A DNA stretch of 22,020 nt from Anaerolinea sp. (lineage in GTDB: Bacteria > Chloroflexota > Anaerolineae > Anaerolineales > Anaerolineaceae). Positions within the stretch are counted from its first letter, which is position 1, and the number at the start of each line of letters is the position of its first letter. Below are positions 1 to 8,037 of the stretch, piece by piece. The notes below the pieces were generated by a model. It made no database searches. It had not been told where the DNA came from and was given only the letters and a program-made list of their open reading frames with translations. The stretch is from positions 1-22,020 of the forward strand of contig PNNU01000008.1 of NCBI GenBank assembly GCA_013824385.1, read 5' to 3'. The position numbers and the translations under genes are program-made.

Positions 1-740
1 CTGGCTACATTCTTGGCAATATATTTATAGGTTAAGAGTTGGTCAGCCATGCGGATCAGGGTATTAAATTTCATACCAAGCTCAACCTGTCCAGCAGAAG
101 CAACTTCATGATGGTGAATTTCCATCTCGACGCCGGCTTCTTCAAGTGCCATGACAATTTGGCTGCGCAACAACTGGAGAGTATCAGTGGGAGGCACGGG
201 GAAATATCCGCGTTTGGGAAGAATCTGTCCGCCCATATTGGGTTTGCTCTTGTCACCGCTGTTCCACCAGCCTTCAGCACTGTCGATTTCGTAGAAGGAT
301 TCATTGGTGCTGCTGCCGTAGCGGATATTATCGAAAATGAAGAATTCAGCTTCAGGACCAAAGAATGCAGTGTCACCAATGCCGGTTTGCTTCAAATAGG
401 CTTCAGCCTTTCGGGCGACGTAACGGGGATCCCGGCTGTAAGGCTGCTTGGTGATCGGATCATAAACATCGCAGCTGATCACCAGGGTGGGCAGCGGTGC
501 TACAGGATCAACAAAAGCGGTATCAGGATCGAGCAGCAGGAGCATGTCGGATTCGTGAATTTCCTGAAATCCGCGGATGGATGAGCCGTCAAACGGAATG
601 CCCTCTTCAAACAGATCGAGGTCCAGGCGATGGGCGGGAATGGTGAAATGCTGCCAGGTTCCCGGCAGGTCAATAAACCGCAGGTCGACCATTTTTACAT
701 TTTTTGCAAGTTCCAGTACTTCCTTGACTGTCTTTGACAT
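1..740 (-). CDS. glnA: Glutamine synthetase type I, N-terminal part (3' end outside window)
   Basis: Glutamine synthetase condenses ammonia and glutamate with ATP in the cytoplasm and is the main ammonia-assimilation enzyme. The 246 visible residues translate cleanly on the minus strand and hold the GS beta-grasp and the start of the catalytic domain. GSSIRGFQ lies at about residues 52-59. GPEAEFF carries metal-ligand glutamates E130 and E132. EIHHHEVASAGQVEL is at about 207-221, with E212 and E220 matching the E. coli numbering. The ATG at 738-740 is preceded by AAAGGAG, which fixes the start. The C-terminal half with the adenylylation tyrosine is not visible. The gene is divergent from glnE, whose product modifies GS, so substrate and regulator share one intergenic region. 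Family assignment is certain; whether this copy is adenylylated is inferred from the neighbour. Confidence 0.97.
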   Translation of the reverse strand, partial: MSKTVKEVLELAKNVKMVDLRFIDLPGTWQHFTIPAHRLDLDLFEEGIPFDGSSIRGFQEIHESDMLLLLDPDTAFVDPVAPLPTLVISCDVYDPITKQPYSRDPRYVARKAEAYLKQTGIGDTAFFGPEAEFFIFDNIRYGSSTNESFYEIDSAEGWWNSGDKSKPNMGGQILPKRGYFPVPPTDTLQLLRSQIVMALEEAGVEMEIHHHEVASAGQVELGMKFNTLIRMADQLLTYKYIAKNVA

Positions 741-954
741 TTAGTTTTCTCCTTTAGAAATTAAAATCAAATAGTTTTATAAAAACAATAAGTCCTCAAA
801 AAGTATTTAGTGATTATAGAGAACCTGCCTTACCCTGTATATTACCCGAACGGGTACTTTTTTCAAGAGGCAAATGGAATAAGATTATAGGTACCTTTTC
901 TCAATAGCTAAACCTGACACTTACAGTATAATTTTTTTTATGGAAGAGTCCCTC
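741..954. promoter_or_regulatory. Divergent glnA/glnE promoter region with a palindrome
   Basis: This gap separates the two divergent nitrogen genes. On the plus strand a perfect TATAAT at 927-932 lies just before glnE; no good -35 is seen. On the minus strand TATAAT (813-818 in plus coordinates) would give glnA a leader of about 65 nt. A perfect-arm palindrome TACCCGAACGGGTA at 843-856 lies just upstream of where the glnA -35 would be, so it could be an operator. The -10 boxes are direct observations; their use and the regulator are inference. Confidence 0.5.
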
Positions 955-3900
955 ATGAAAGCAGAAAACAACATCACCGATGCCAACCTGGCAATTGCTC
1001 AGTTTCTTCAGGGAAATATCTTTGCAGATGGTCAAAACGCACAGAATATCTTCAGCCGCCTGATTTCAACCTATCCAAATGAGATGCAGGTGCTGCTTCC
1101 GTGGTTGATCCCGGCCCTCACCAGCGCAGCGGACCCGGATCGTTCGCTGGTTCATTTTGAGCGGTTGGCCGAAGCCTTTGGCGCTACATTATTTACTGAC
1201 TTGCAAGACAACCCACGCCTGGTAGAAATATTGGTGACCTTGTTTTCAACCAGTCCCTTTTTGACTGAAATCATGCTGGGTACACCGGATGCCATCCGCC
1301 TGCTGGGAGAACGCAAGCTGCTCACAGAACGAAAAACCGTGGACCAATTCCATAATGAGGGTCAGGCAGCATGGCAATCCAAGAAAGATTATTTGGAAAG
1401 GTTAAGCGCCCTGCGACGCTACCAACGTCGTGAGCTTCTACGCATCGGGGTAAGTGATTTTCTTGATCTTTTCGACCTACGTGCGGTCTTTTCACAGCTC
1501 TCGCGCATGGCCATCGGTATGACCAGGGCCTGTCTGGCATTGGCGGTGGACGAAACCGGTGTTTCTGCTTCCAATTTCACCGTGCTGGCCATGGGAAAAC
1601 TCGGCGCACGGGAACTCAATTACAGTTCTGATATTGACCTTCTTTTCATTGCCAAACAGGATTCAGATAACAACCTTAAGCTTGCCAAATCCTTCATCGA
1701 TATCCTCTCAAAGAACACCGGTGATGGATTCTTGTACCGCGTGGATATGCGCCTGCGTCCGTGGGGACACGACGGCCCGCTGGTAACCACACTTGAAGGC
1801 TATCTGCGCTACTATAAGCAGTCCGCATTATTGTGGGAAAAACAAGCATTCCTCAAGGCGCGTCCCATTGCCGGTAATCTGGCCTTCGGCGAGGAGCTGC
1901 GCAAGGAAGTTGAGCCATTACTATTCAGCATCCCTGCTCAAGAAGTACGCGCCGGAATTTTCTCAATGAAGCAGCGCACCGAAGAATTCTTACTCGAAAA
2001 AGGCCGCAAATGGGGTGAGGTCAAACTTGGCGCAGGCTCCATCCGCGACGTGGAATTTGTGGTTCAATCCCTACAATTAACCCATTCTTCCATCCGCACC
2101 CGTTCGACACTAAAAGCCATCCCCCTGCTGAGAGATGCAAAACTAATCACTCCAGAAGAGGCACGCATCCTCACTGACGGCTATATCTTCTTGCGCACCA
2201 TTGAGCATTACCTTCAGATCACGGATTATCAGCAAACCTACACCCTGCCCTCGGATGAACATTCCATCTCGCTGATCGCCCGCCGATTAGGTTTTGAAGG
2301 CCAGGGGGCCGGCGAACGCTTCATCCAGGCTTATGAAAAACATTCCCTGGCACTGCGCACCATCTTTCTGAAATATGTCGGAGACCAACCGGTTGAGCCG
2401 GTCGTCATTGCGCCTGAAAATGCATTAAAGATTCAGCAGCATGTCGCCCGCATGGATGCCTCTTATGCGACCACCTTTAGCCCCGATGAGATCGCACACC
2501 ACGCCAGGCTGACCGAACTTTTAAGCAGCGAAAAACCCGTCATCGTGGAACCTCAGATTGTGGATGACAACCGTTGGCGGGTGACCATCGTTGGTTACGA
2601 CCATCTGGGTGTGCTCTCGATCATCTGCGGATTGATGTACCTCTATGGCCTGGACATTTTGGAAAGCCAGGTTTTCACCTACGAAGCCTCCGAAAATGGC
2701 AGCCCTGACAACGGTTTGAAAAAGATTGTGGACGTCTTCATCGTCCGCTCGGTTCGTGATGAGACCATCCAGCCAGAGTTATGGAAAAATTACGCCGATG
2801 AATTGAAAGCCTTGATCACAAAGATCAAAACCGGCCGCCGCCGCGAAGCCCAAGGCGATCTGGTCAAAAGGGTGGGCGCTACCTTCCACGAAACCCCCAC
2901 CGAAGGCATGCCGTTATACCCGGTGAAAATTGAAATTGATAATGAAGAAGATCAAAAATATACTGTGCTGCGCATCAGCGCACCAGACACGGCAGGCTTC
3001 TTGTATGAATTTAGCAATGCGCTGGCGCTCAGCCATATCAATATCGTACGCATGCTGGTGCAATCCATTGGCAGCCAGGCCAGTGATGTATTGCATGTCA
3101 CCAATGAAAATGGTCAAAAAATCATCTCAGCCGAGAAACAACGGGAATTGCGTGCCGCCGCAGTGCTGATTAAACATTTCACCCACCTGCTGCCCTATTC
3201 GCCCAACCCTGAGAGCGCCATGCTGCACTTCAGAGAATTTTTGCATCAACTCTTTGAGCGCCCCAACTGGGTGGACGAATTTGCCCGCATTGAACGACCC
3301 GAAGTGCTCAACGCCCTGGCCAAGCTGCTGGGCGTCAGCGACTTCCTTTGGGATGACTTCCTGCGCATGCAGTACTCCAATCTCTTTCCGATCGTGAGAG
3401 ATGTGAACACATTGGAGAATGCATTCAACCGCAAGGAGCTTGAGAAAGAAGCTCAAAAAGCCGTCGCCAAAGCTGCCAATTGGCGCGAAGGCATCAATGC
3501 CTTTAAAGACCGTGAGATGTTCCGCATCGACATGCGCCACATCCTCGGATACACCACCGAATTCGGCACTTTCTCTGAAGAACTCACCGACCTGGTGGAA
3601 GTCGTCCTCGGTATTGCGTTTAATCACTGCCAAAAGGAATTGGTGAAACTTCACGGACAGCCGAAATTGGAAAACCGTCAACCTGCTGAAGCAGTCTTGC
3701 TGGCGCTGGGAAAATGCGGCGGACGCGAACTTGGCTTTGCCTCTGATATCGAACTCATGCTGGTTTATTCCGGTCAGGGAAAAACCGCCGGACTAAAACC
3801 CATTGCGGTAAGCAATTTCTACGAAGAGTTGATCCAATCGCTTTTACAATCAATACAAGCCCGACAGGAAGGTGTCTTTCACATCGACTTGCAGCTTCGG

Positions 3901-4539
3901 CCTTACGGGAAGGCCGGCAGCCAGGCCGTCTCGCTCGAATCTTTTGCGAAGTATTACGCACCGGAGGGTCCTGCCTGGCCGTATGAACGGCAGGCACTGG
4001 TCAAGCTGCGTCCGATTATTGGTAACGACAAATTAGGCGACCAAATAAGCAAGCTGCGCGACGAGTATGTCTACAACGGCACGCTTTTTGACGTGACTGC
4101 CATGCGCGCCATGCGTGAAAAACAGGTACGCCACCTGGTGGCAGCCGGCACCTTCAACGCCAAGTTCAGCCCCGGCGCACTGGTGGATATTGAATATTTG
4201 GTGCAGGGATTGCAGATCAATTACGGCGTTAAAGATAAAACCCTCAGACTCACCAACATTCGCGAAGCCATGGCGGCGTTGCATCAGGCCGGGTATCTCA
4301 CCACCGAAGACTACGACCGCCTGCGCAAGGCGCATACCTTCATGCGCTGGCTGATCGATTCACTGCGGGTAGTGAGAGGCAATGCCAAAGACGTCAACAT
4401 TCCGCCCTACGACAGCGACGAGTTCGCCTATCTCGCCCGCCGCTTGCAGTACGGATCGGATGTCGAACGCCTGGTGCAAGACTTGACCCGCTATCCGCAG
4501 GACGTGCTGGAGATCAACCAGAGACTGCTGCCAGCCTGA
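955..4539 (+). CDS. glnE: Glutamine synthetase adenylyltransferase/deadenylylase with two inserted ACT domains
   Basis: GlnE adds AMP to, and removes it from, a tyrosine of glutamine synthetase. The protein is about 1194 aa, longer than the usual roughly 950. The N-terminal nucleotidyltransferase half has GKLGARELNYSSDIDL (metal residues D226, D228) and VDMRLRPWG (D264). The C-terminal half has GKCGGRELGFASDIEL (D931, with E933 where Asp is usual) and IDLQLRPYG (D978). Between them are two ACT-like domains at about 541-610 (start VTIVGYDHLGVLS) and 667-735 (YTVLRISAPDTAGFLYEF), the kind GlnD uses to bind glutamine. The ATG at 955 is preferred because GGAAGAG lies 6 nt upstream. The in-frame ATG at 940 has no ribosome site and would sit almost on the transcription start predicted from TATAAT at 927-932. 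The gene is divergent from glnA and converges on the 4542 gene with 2 bp between stops. Confidence 0.93.
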   Translation: MKAENNITDANLAIAQFLQGNIFADGQNAQNIFSRLISTYPNEMQVLLPWLIPALTSAADPDRSLVHFERLAEAFGATLFTDLQDNPRLVEILVTLFSTSPFLTEIMLGTPDAIRLLGERKLLTERKTVDQFHNEGQAAWQSKKDYLERLSALRRYQRRELLRIGVSDFLDLFDLRAVFSQLSRMAIGMTRACLALAVDETGVSASNFTVLAMGKLGARELNYSSDIDLLFIAKQDSDNNLKLAKSFIDILSKNTGDGFLYRVDMRLRPWGHDGPLVTTLEGYLRYYKQSALLWEKQAFLKARPIAGNLAFGEELRKEVEPLLFSIPAQEVRAGIFSMKQRTEEFLLEKGRKWGEVKLGAGSIRDVEFVVQSLQLTHSSIRTRSTLKAIPLLRDAKLITPEEARILTDGYIFLRTIEHYLQITDYQQTYTLPSDEHSISLIARRLGFEGQGAGERFIQAYEKHSLALRTIFLKYVGDQPVEPVVIAPENALKIQQHVARMDASYATTFSPDEIAHHARLTELLSSEKPVIVEPQIVDDNRWRVTIVGYDHLGVLSIICGLMYLYGLDILESQVFTYEASENGSPDNGLKKIVDVFIVRSVRDETIQPELWKNYADELKALITKIKTGRRREAQGDLVKRVGATFHETPTEGMPLYPVKIEIDNEEDQKYTVLRISAPDTAGFLYEFSNALALSHINIVRMLVQSIGSQASDVLHVTNENGQKIISAEKQRELRAAAVLIKHFTHLLPYSPNPESAMLHFREFLHQLFERPNWVDEFARIERPEVLNALAKLLGVSDFLWDDFLRMQYSNLFPIVRDVNTLENAFNRKELEKEAQKAVAKAANWREGINAFKDREMFRIDMRHILGYTTEFGTFSEELTDLVEVVLGIAFNHCQKELVKLHGQPKLENRQPAEAVLLALGKCGGRELGFASDIELMLVYSGQGKTAGLKPIAVSNFYEELIQSLLQSIQARQEGVFHIDLQLRPYGKAGSQAVSLESFAKYYAPEGPAWPYERQALVKLRPIIGNDKLGDQISKLRDEYVYNGTLFDVTAMRAMREKQVRHLVAAGTFNAKFSPGALVDIEYLVQGLQINYGVKDKTLRLTNIREAMAALHQAGYLTTEDYDRLRKAHTFMRWLIDSLRVVRGNAKDVNIPPYDSDEFAYLARRLQYGSDVERLVQDLTRYPQDVLEINQRLLPA

Positions 4540-4541
4540 TC

Positions 4542-5177
4542 TTATTCCAGTGGAAATTCTTTTTTCAAGCCGGTGATATTGCCCTTGCGCACGAACTCCA
4601 TCTCGGAGGAACTGCGTTCTTCCTTAATAGTGACAATCACGTCCGAGTTCTGCCAGCGGCTTTGTTTCACGTTGACCGAACCATTTATTTCTTCAAATAC
4701 GACCTGGCAGATTCTCTCGCCCGGGTACATGCGGATGACCTGGGACTGGGTGTTGTTACGCACGGGGATGAGCAGGTTGCCCTCGTAGCCGGCATCCACC
4801 ACACCGGTGAGATCGATCGAGAGACCTCTGCGGTTGACCGAAGACCGCGGATAAAGAATGGCCATCAAATCGTCAGGCAGTTTGATCTTTTCCAGCGTGG
4901 TCACCGCCACGTATTCCCCGGGCAGAATGTCAAAGACCTGGCCCTCTTCCAGCTCAACCAAAGTATGCCGCATGGACTTGTGATTAAAATCCAGGTGATC
5001 CGTGCGCACTGCAACGCGGCCTTCGTTGGTAATATCCCAGGCTTTGGGGAGCAAGAAAGAGAAACCCAGGCGCAAGTCCACCGAATGCTGCTGAATCTGA
5101 AATTGATCGATCTGGGGTGAAAAGACCAATTCTTTTTTATTGATTCTTTCCATAATTTGCTGGCTGGTTAAGATCAT
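4542..5177 (-). CDS. dUTPase/dCTP-deaminase family protein lacking the deaminase glutamate
   Basis: This 211-aa protein of the Dcd/Dut trimeric fold (COG0717 type) probably handles dUTP or a related deoxynucleotide. PRSS at 110-113 and GVVDAGYEGNLLIPV at about 125-139 are the phosphate-binding and uracil/metal motifs. Aligned with E. coli dCTP deaminase (GWSGCIVLEFYN), the catalytic Glu138 position is Pro138 here, so deamination is unlikely. D128 matches the catalytic Asp of dUTPases. The ATG at 5177 overlaps the stop of the upstream TS-like gene as ATGA, with GGGAG a few bases upstream, which indicates translational coupling. It is the last gene of the minus-strand operon; its stop lies 2 bp from the glnE stop, leaving no room for a terminator between them. 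The family is clear; the substrate is inferred. Automatic annotation would probably say dCTP deaminase. Confidence 0.85.
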   Translation of the reverse strand: MILTSQQIMERINKKELVFSPQIDQFQIQQHSVDLRLGFSFLLPKAWDITNEGRVAVRTDHLDFNHKSMRHTLVELEEGQVFDILPGEYVAVTTLEKIKLPDDLMAILYPRSSVNRRGLSIDLTGVVDAGYEGNLLIPVRNNTQSQVIRMYPGERICQVVFEEINGSVNVKQSRWQNSDVIVTIKEERSSSEMEFVRKGNITGLKKEFPLE

Positions 5178-6202
5178 TGCGCGTCTCCCAATAAGGAATA
5201 AATTCTCAGTGCATTTTGCAGGTACTTGTCTTTTTGCAATAGTTTCTCAGGCGTGCCTAGACCAGCCTGATATCCATCCGTAACATCCATTAACCATTTT
5301 TCAATTCGGTCCACGGCGGGCGCGGCTTCTGAGGGCAGATAGACGTGGAAATCTCCTGCAGTCACCGTGACCGTGCCCAACGGACGGTTGACCCGGCCTG
5401 CCGCTTCTGCCAGCCAGTAATAATCGTGCATAAAGTCCAACAGCACCCCCTGGCCGGCATCCAGTGAGCGGTGCACGTGGAAGGAATGCAGGGGTTCGGC
5501 TGCTTCACCGGGAAGCAGTTGAAAGAACTGGTAAGGCGGAATACCCAACAGGGGTTTCATGCGCTGATCCAATTCGGGGTAGACAAAAGAGACCGTCACC
5601 GCCCTGCGTGAAGCCGGGTTCTCACCTATTTCATTAATAATACGATTTAATTGATCAATACGCGATCTGGATAAAAACGAATCCACCATGAACGGATTTT
5701 TAAGGAAAGCATCCATTTGCTGGCTGCCAAGCCAATCCCATACCGCCAATATCACTTGCAAATGAACCATTTCACCCGCAGTTGCAAGATAGCCTAAAAA
5801 AGCGTCTTGGTTCTTCGTGATTGCTGTCACGTCGCCGCCCAATTTTTGGGTGGCACGCAGCACAGCCTGGATGTATCCCCAGCCGCCATCCCAAAACCGT
5901 GAGCGTGCGGCATAGGTGTATGGAAAGAGATAATCGCCTTTTTCCGCCAGCCGTTCAGGCCGGTTCTCGGATTTTCCATCCACAAAAATCTGCTGGTAGA
6001 AATCCGCGGACTCTCTGGACCAGCCCCAATAGTTTTCATCCGAATTCGAAGGGTTTTCCCAAACCAGGGTGAGTGCCTTGACCGAAAATGTACTGCCGCG
6101 GGAAGATTCGCGCTTCACACCGTGGCTGACCACGTAATCGTGAGCCTCGGTCAGGAGTCCTTGAAGTGTGGCGCCTCTGAAAACGGGAACTGAATCTGCC
6201 AT
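5174..6202 (-). CDS. Thymidylate-synthase-fold protein without the catalytic cysteine
   Basis: This divergent TS-family protein of 342 aa (E. coli ThyA has 264) has an N-terminal extension. The core can be aligned by eye with E. coli ThyA without gaps around the active site. NPASRRAVTVSF keeps both phosphate-binding arginines (R199, R200, equivalent to R126/R127). RSLD keeps R245, S246 and D248, and GDFHVY keeps the His and Tyr. The nucleophile Cys146 position is Tyr224 in PPYQFF (codon 5531-5533), and the Asn177 position is Asp256. It should therefore bind a deoxynucleotide phosphate but cannot perform the usual Cys-dependent chemistry alone. ATG at 6202, with AAGG 8 nt upstream, is preferred over an upstream TTG at 6223. 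The gene follows the Cys-containing TS paralogue by 27 bp and overlaps the next gene by ATGA. The role is unknown; a subunit partner for the paralogue is my inference. Confidence 0.8.
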   Translation of the reverse strand: MADSVPVFRGATLQGLLTEAHDYVVSHGVKRESSRGSTFSVKALTLVWENPSNSDENYWGWSRESADFYQQIFVDGKSENRPERLAEKGDYLFPYTYAARSRFWDGGWGYIQAVLRATQKLGGDVTAITKNQDAFLGYLATAGEMVHLQVILAVWDWLGSQQMDAFLKNPFMVDSFLSRSRIDQLNRIINEIGENPASRRAVTVSFVYPELDQRMKPLLGIPPYQFFQLLPGEAAEPLHSFHVHRSLDAGQGVLLDFMHDYYWLAEAAGRVNRPLGTVTVTAGDFHVYLPSEAAPAVDRIEKWLMDVTDGYQAGLGTPEKLLQKDKYLQNALRIYSLLGDAQ

Positions 6203-6229
6203 CAAACCAACCTTGGAAACCAAAAGTGT

Positions 6230-7060
6230 CTACAAAACCACCGGCAATCCCTTGATGGGAGGCGCCGGAGTGTATTGTGCATCCAGAATTTGGACGATCT
6301 CATCCACCAGGGTGACGTCGCCTTTTTCAGCGCGGGCAAACCATTCCGGCTGGGCGTTGAGCTCAATTTCTTTTTCCTGCCCGGTGCGGCTGATGATCTC
6401 TCGTGCGGCATCATAATGTACATCATAGATGTGTGCATTTGAAATCGAGTGGGAATAAACCCCCACCCCCACACCCAGACGGGCGGCCAACATACGCTGC
6501 AGCAGGGCAAAACCGGCCACATCAAACGGACAACCCACCACCATATCGTTTGAACGAAAGATGGTGTGAAAATGCAGTTTATCGCCAATGATGTTGACCG
6601 TGAACGAGATCGGGCAGGGAACATTTTTCTTTTTGAGTTCAGGGTTCAAGCCGTCAGACGCTGGGTCCCAGGCGATCACCACCCCATGGCGTGAACTGCG
6701 TTCTTTTTCAAGCAATTTGATCAGCAGGCCAATCTGGTCCCGACCAAAGAACTGCCGCCAGCGAAAACCGTATGCCGAATTGACCACCCCGTTGATGTTG
6801 GTAAAATCATTCCATATTTTTGTATATTGGTCGATGAATTCCACCGGCTTGCGGCTGCCCATCATGAACCAGACCTGTTCCGCGGCGAACACACGCGGAG
6901 CGATCTTACGCAATGTCAGCAGCGGAAAACCCCCGTCAAGATTAAAATGCAGACCGGGCAGCGCCTTTACTTTGTGTCCCGTGCGTTCGTTGACCTCTTC
7001 AATGCCGTGGTCCAGGATCTGACGCAGGCAATCGCTGTAGGTGCGGTCAAATTTGGTCAT
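6230..7060 (-). CDS. Thymidylate synthase family enzyme with cytosine-type Asp (dCMP methylase or hydroxymethylase candidate)
   Basis: This 276-aa folate-dependent pyrimidine C5-methylase-type protein has ERTG near the start, an E in AEQVWFMMG, YGFRWRQF, the nucleophile C149 in VPCP, FRSND (R169, S170, D172) and NAHIYDVH. Residue D180 in CPFDVAG stands where thymidylate synthases have Asn177 (PFN). Asp here is the known signature of T4 dCMP hydroxymethylase and switches preference from dUMP to dCMP. The second phosphate arginine (R127 in E. coli) is H125 in SSRHG, and the usual PCH is PCP. ATG at 7058-7060 overlaps the upstream stop as ATGA and is preferred over GTG at 7069. The gene is cotranscribed with a Cys-less TS paralogue, a DNPH1-like hydrolase and dUTPase genes. 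It may be the organism's thymidylate synthase or a cytosine-specific enzyme; the sequence alone does not decide. Confidence 0.88.
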   Translation of the reverse strand: MTKFDRTYSDCLRQILDHGIEEVNERTGHKVKALPGLHFNLDGGFPLLTLRKIAPRVFAAEQVWFMMGSRKPVEFIDQYTKIWNDFTNINGVVNSAYGFRWRQFFGRDQIGLLIKLLEKERSSRHGVVIAWDPASDGLNPELKKKNVPCPISFTVNIIGDKLHFHTIFRSNDMVVGCPFDVAGFALLQRMLAARLGVGVGVYSHSISNAHIYDVHYDAAREIISRTGQEKEIELNAQPEWFARAEKGDVTLVDEIVQILDAQYTPAPPIKGLPVVL

Positions 7061-7485
7061 GCTTTCCACTCTTTCAGCCAGTGAGAGAGCTGCTGAAGCG
7101 CGTCGTCATGATCTGTGAAGTGAATTTCAGCCACCACAGCCGGGTTTCCGCGCGCCATGCGCGAAATTCTGCGGTCCTTCTCCATTAGCATCACCACGGG
7201 GATGTTATTCTCGCGGGCAATTTCAATTTCCTGCCCGACCCCCAACGAGGGATAACCCACATAAGCCACCAGTAAGTTGGATTCAAGCACCTGGCGGCGG
7301 TCAAGATCATAGACTTCATCCGGCGTCATATTTGGGTTGCCAATCGGGTCGGAGACAAGATGCGGCACATAAGCCTCAATGCCTGCTTTCTTGCATGTTT
7401 CAGCAATGCGCTCATAAAAATGCTTGAGCACTTCAATTTCATCTCCGCCGGTGAGCGCCCCAGATACATAAGCCGTAATTTTCAT
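7057..7485 (-). CDS. DNPH1-like 2'-deoxynucleoside 5'-phosphate N-hydrolase (nucleoside deoxyribosyltransferase fold)
   Basis: This 142-aa protein of the nucleoside 2-deoxyribosyltransferase superfamily cleaves, by family, the glycosidic bond of deoxynucleotides or deoxynucleosides. YVSGALTGG at 6-14 matches the N-terminal substrate loop. PSLGVGQE at 79-86 holds the catalytic glutamate E86, and RISRMARGN at about 106-114 resembles the phosphate-binding segment of DNPH1/Rcl. Both motifs are closer to DNPH1 than to bacterial transferases. Human DNPH1 is known to remove 5-hydroxymethyl-dUMP from the pool. The start ATG overlaps the upstream dUTPase stop and the stop overlaps the downstream TS start, so it is embedded in a coupled operon. 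Here it probably destroys an unwanted or modified deoxynucleotide monophosphate; the substrate is inferred from family and neighbours. Confidence 0.75.
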   Translation of the reverse strand: MKITAYVSGALTGGDEIEVLKHFYERIAETCKKAGIEAYVPHLVSDPIGNPNMTPDEVYDLDRRQVLESNLLVAYVGYPSLGVGQEIEIARENNIPVVMLMEKDRRISRMARGNPAVVAEIHFTDHDDALQQLSHWLKEWKA

Positions 7486-8018
7486 AATGCATCCTTTTGT
7501 TTGGGTAAGTTCATGTTTTCGTTTTGGAAGAAGCCGTCATAGGCGTGCGTGCCGCCTTCAATTTCAAAGAAAACCAGCTGCAGCAGCCGGGCATTTTGCG
7601 CCAGCTGCACTCCGCCTGGATTGTAGACGATCAGCAGGCTTTGGCTACGTCCGTTATAACCTGCATCCCAGACCGCAGTGCCGACAGAAACGGCCATGCG
7701 CAGCAGACTTGAGCGCGGACGCCCCAGCGCCATCACCTCCACTGGCAGGTGGACGATTTCATTAAAAGTCACCAGGTATTGCCCTTGCGGAAGGTCAACC
7801 CAACCATTTTTGAATTCGATGGTTGTCAATTGAGGCAAAACGCGTTCTGCGCTGGTAAACCCGAGCTGACCGCCGGATTGAAAAGCCTGAACGGAATACA
7901 GACTGAGATCCACTCCGTTGGGCTGGATTTGCTGATCTGCGTCCAACAACCCCTCGATCAAAGGGGGATTATTCTTTTGGAGGTCTCTTATCTTTGCTGC
8001 AGATAACACTGAACCCAT
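7482..8018 (-). CDS. dut: dUTPase, archaeal (Dcd-like) type
   Basis: This 178-aa trimeric dUTPase-family protein is predicted to hydrolyse dUTP to dUMP and pyrophosphate, keeping uracil out of DNA and supplying dUMP. NGVDLSL at 34-40 and GRPRSSLLRM at about 99-108 are the nucleotide-binding motifs. TAVWDAGYNGRS carries D118, and the WDAGY form is typical of archaeal dUTPases of the Dcd-related group. The position of the Dcd catalytic glutamate appears to be Ile130, so deaminase activity is not expected. GGAG lies 8 nt before the ATG at 8018. The gene starts 19 bp after the SDR stop and overlaps the DNPH1-like gene by 4 bp (ATGA). The second family member at 4542 in the same operon is only distantly similar, so this is not a recent duplication. 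Confidence 0.85.
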   Translation of the reverse strand: MGSVLSAAKIRDLQKNNPPLIEGLLDADQQIQPNGVDLSLYSVQAFQSGGQLGFTSAERVLPQLTTIEFKNGWVDLPQGQYLVTFNEIVHLPVEVMALGRPRSSLLRMAVSVGTAVWDAGYNGRSQSLLIVYNPGGVQLAQNARLLQLVFFEIEGGTHAYDGFFQNENMNLPKQKDAL

Positions 8019-8037
8019 GAATGATCTCCGATACAGA

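Noticed and set aside
39..584. 181-codon plus-strand ORF
   Set aside because: It is antisense to the clear glnA reading frame and has no family motifs.
3127..3681. 184-codon minus-strand ORF inside glnE
   Set aside because: It is a shadow of the GlnE reading frame in a GC-balanced region, with no independent signals.
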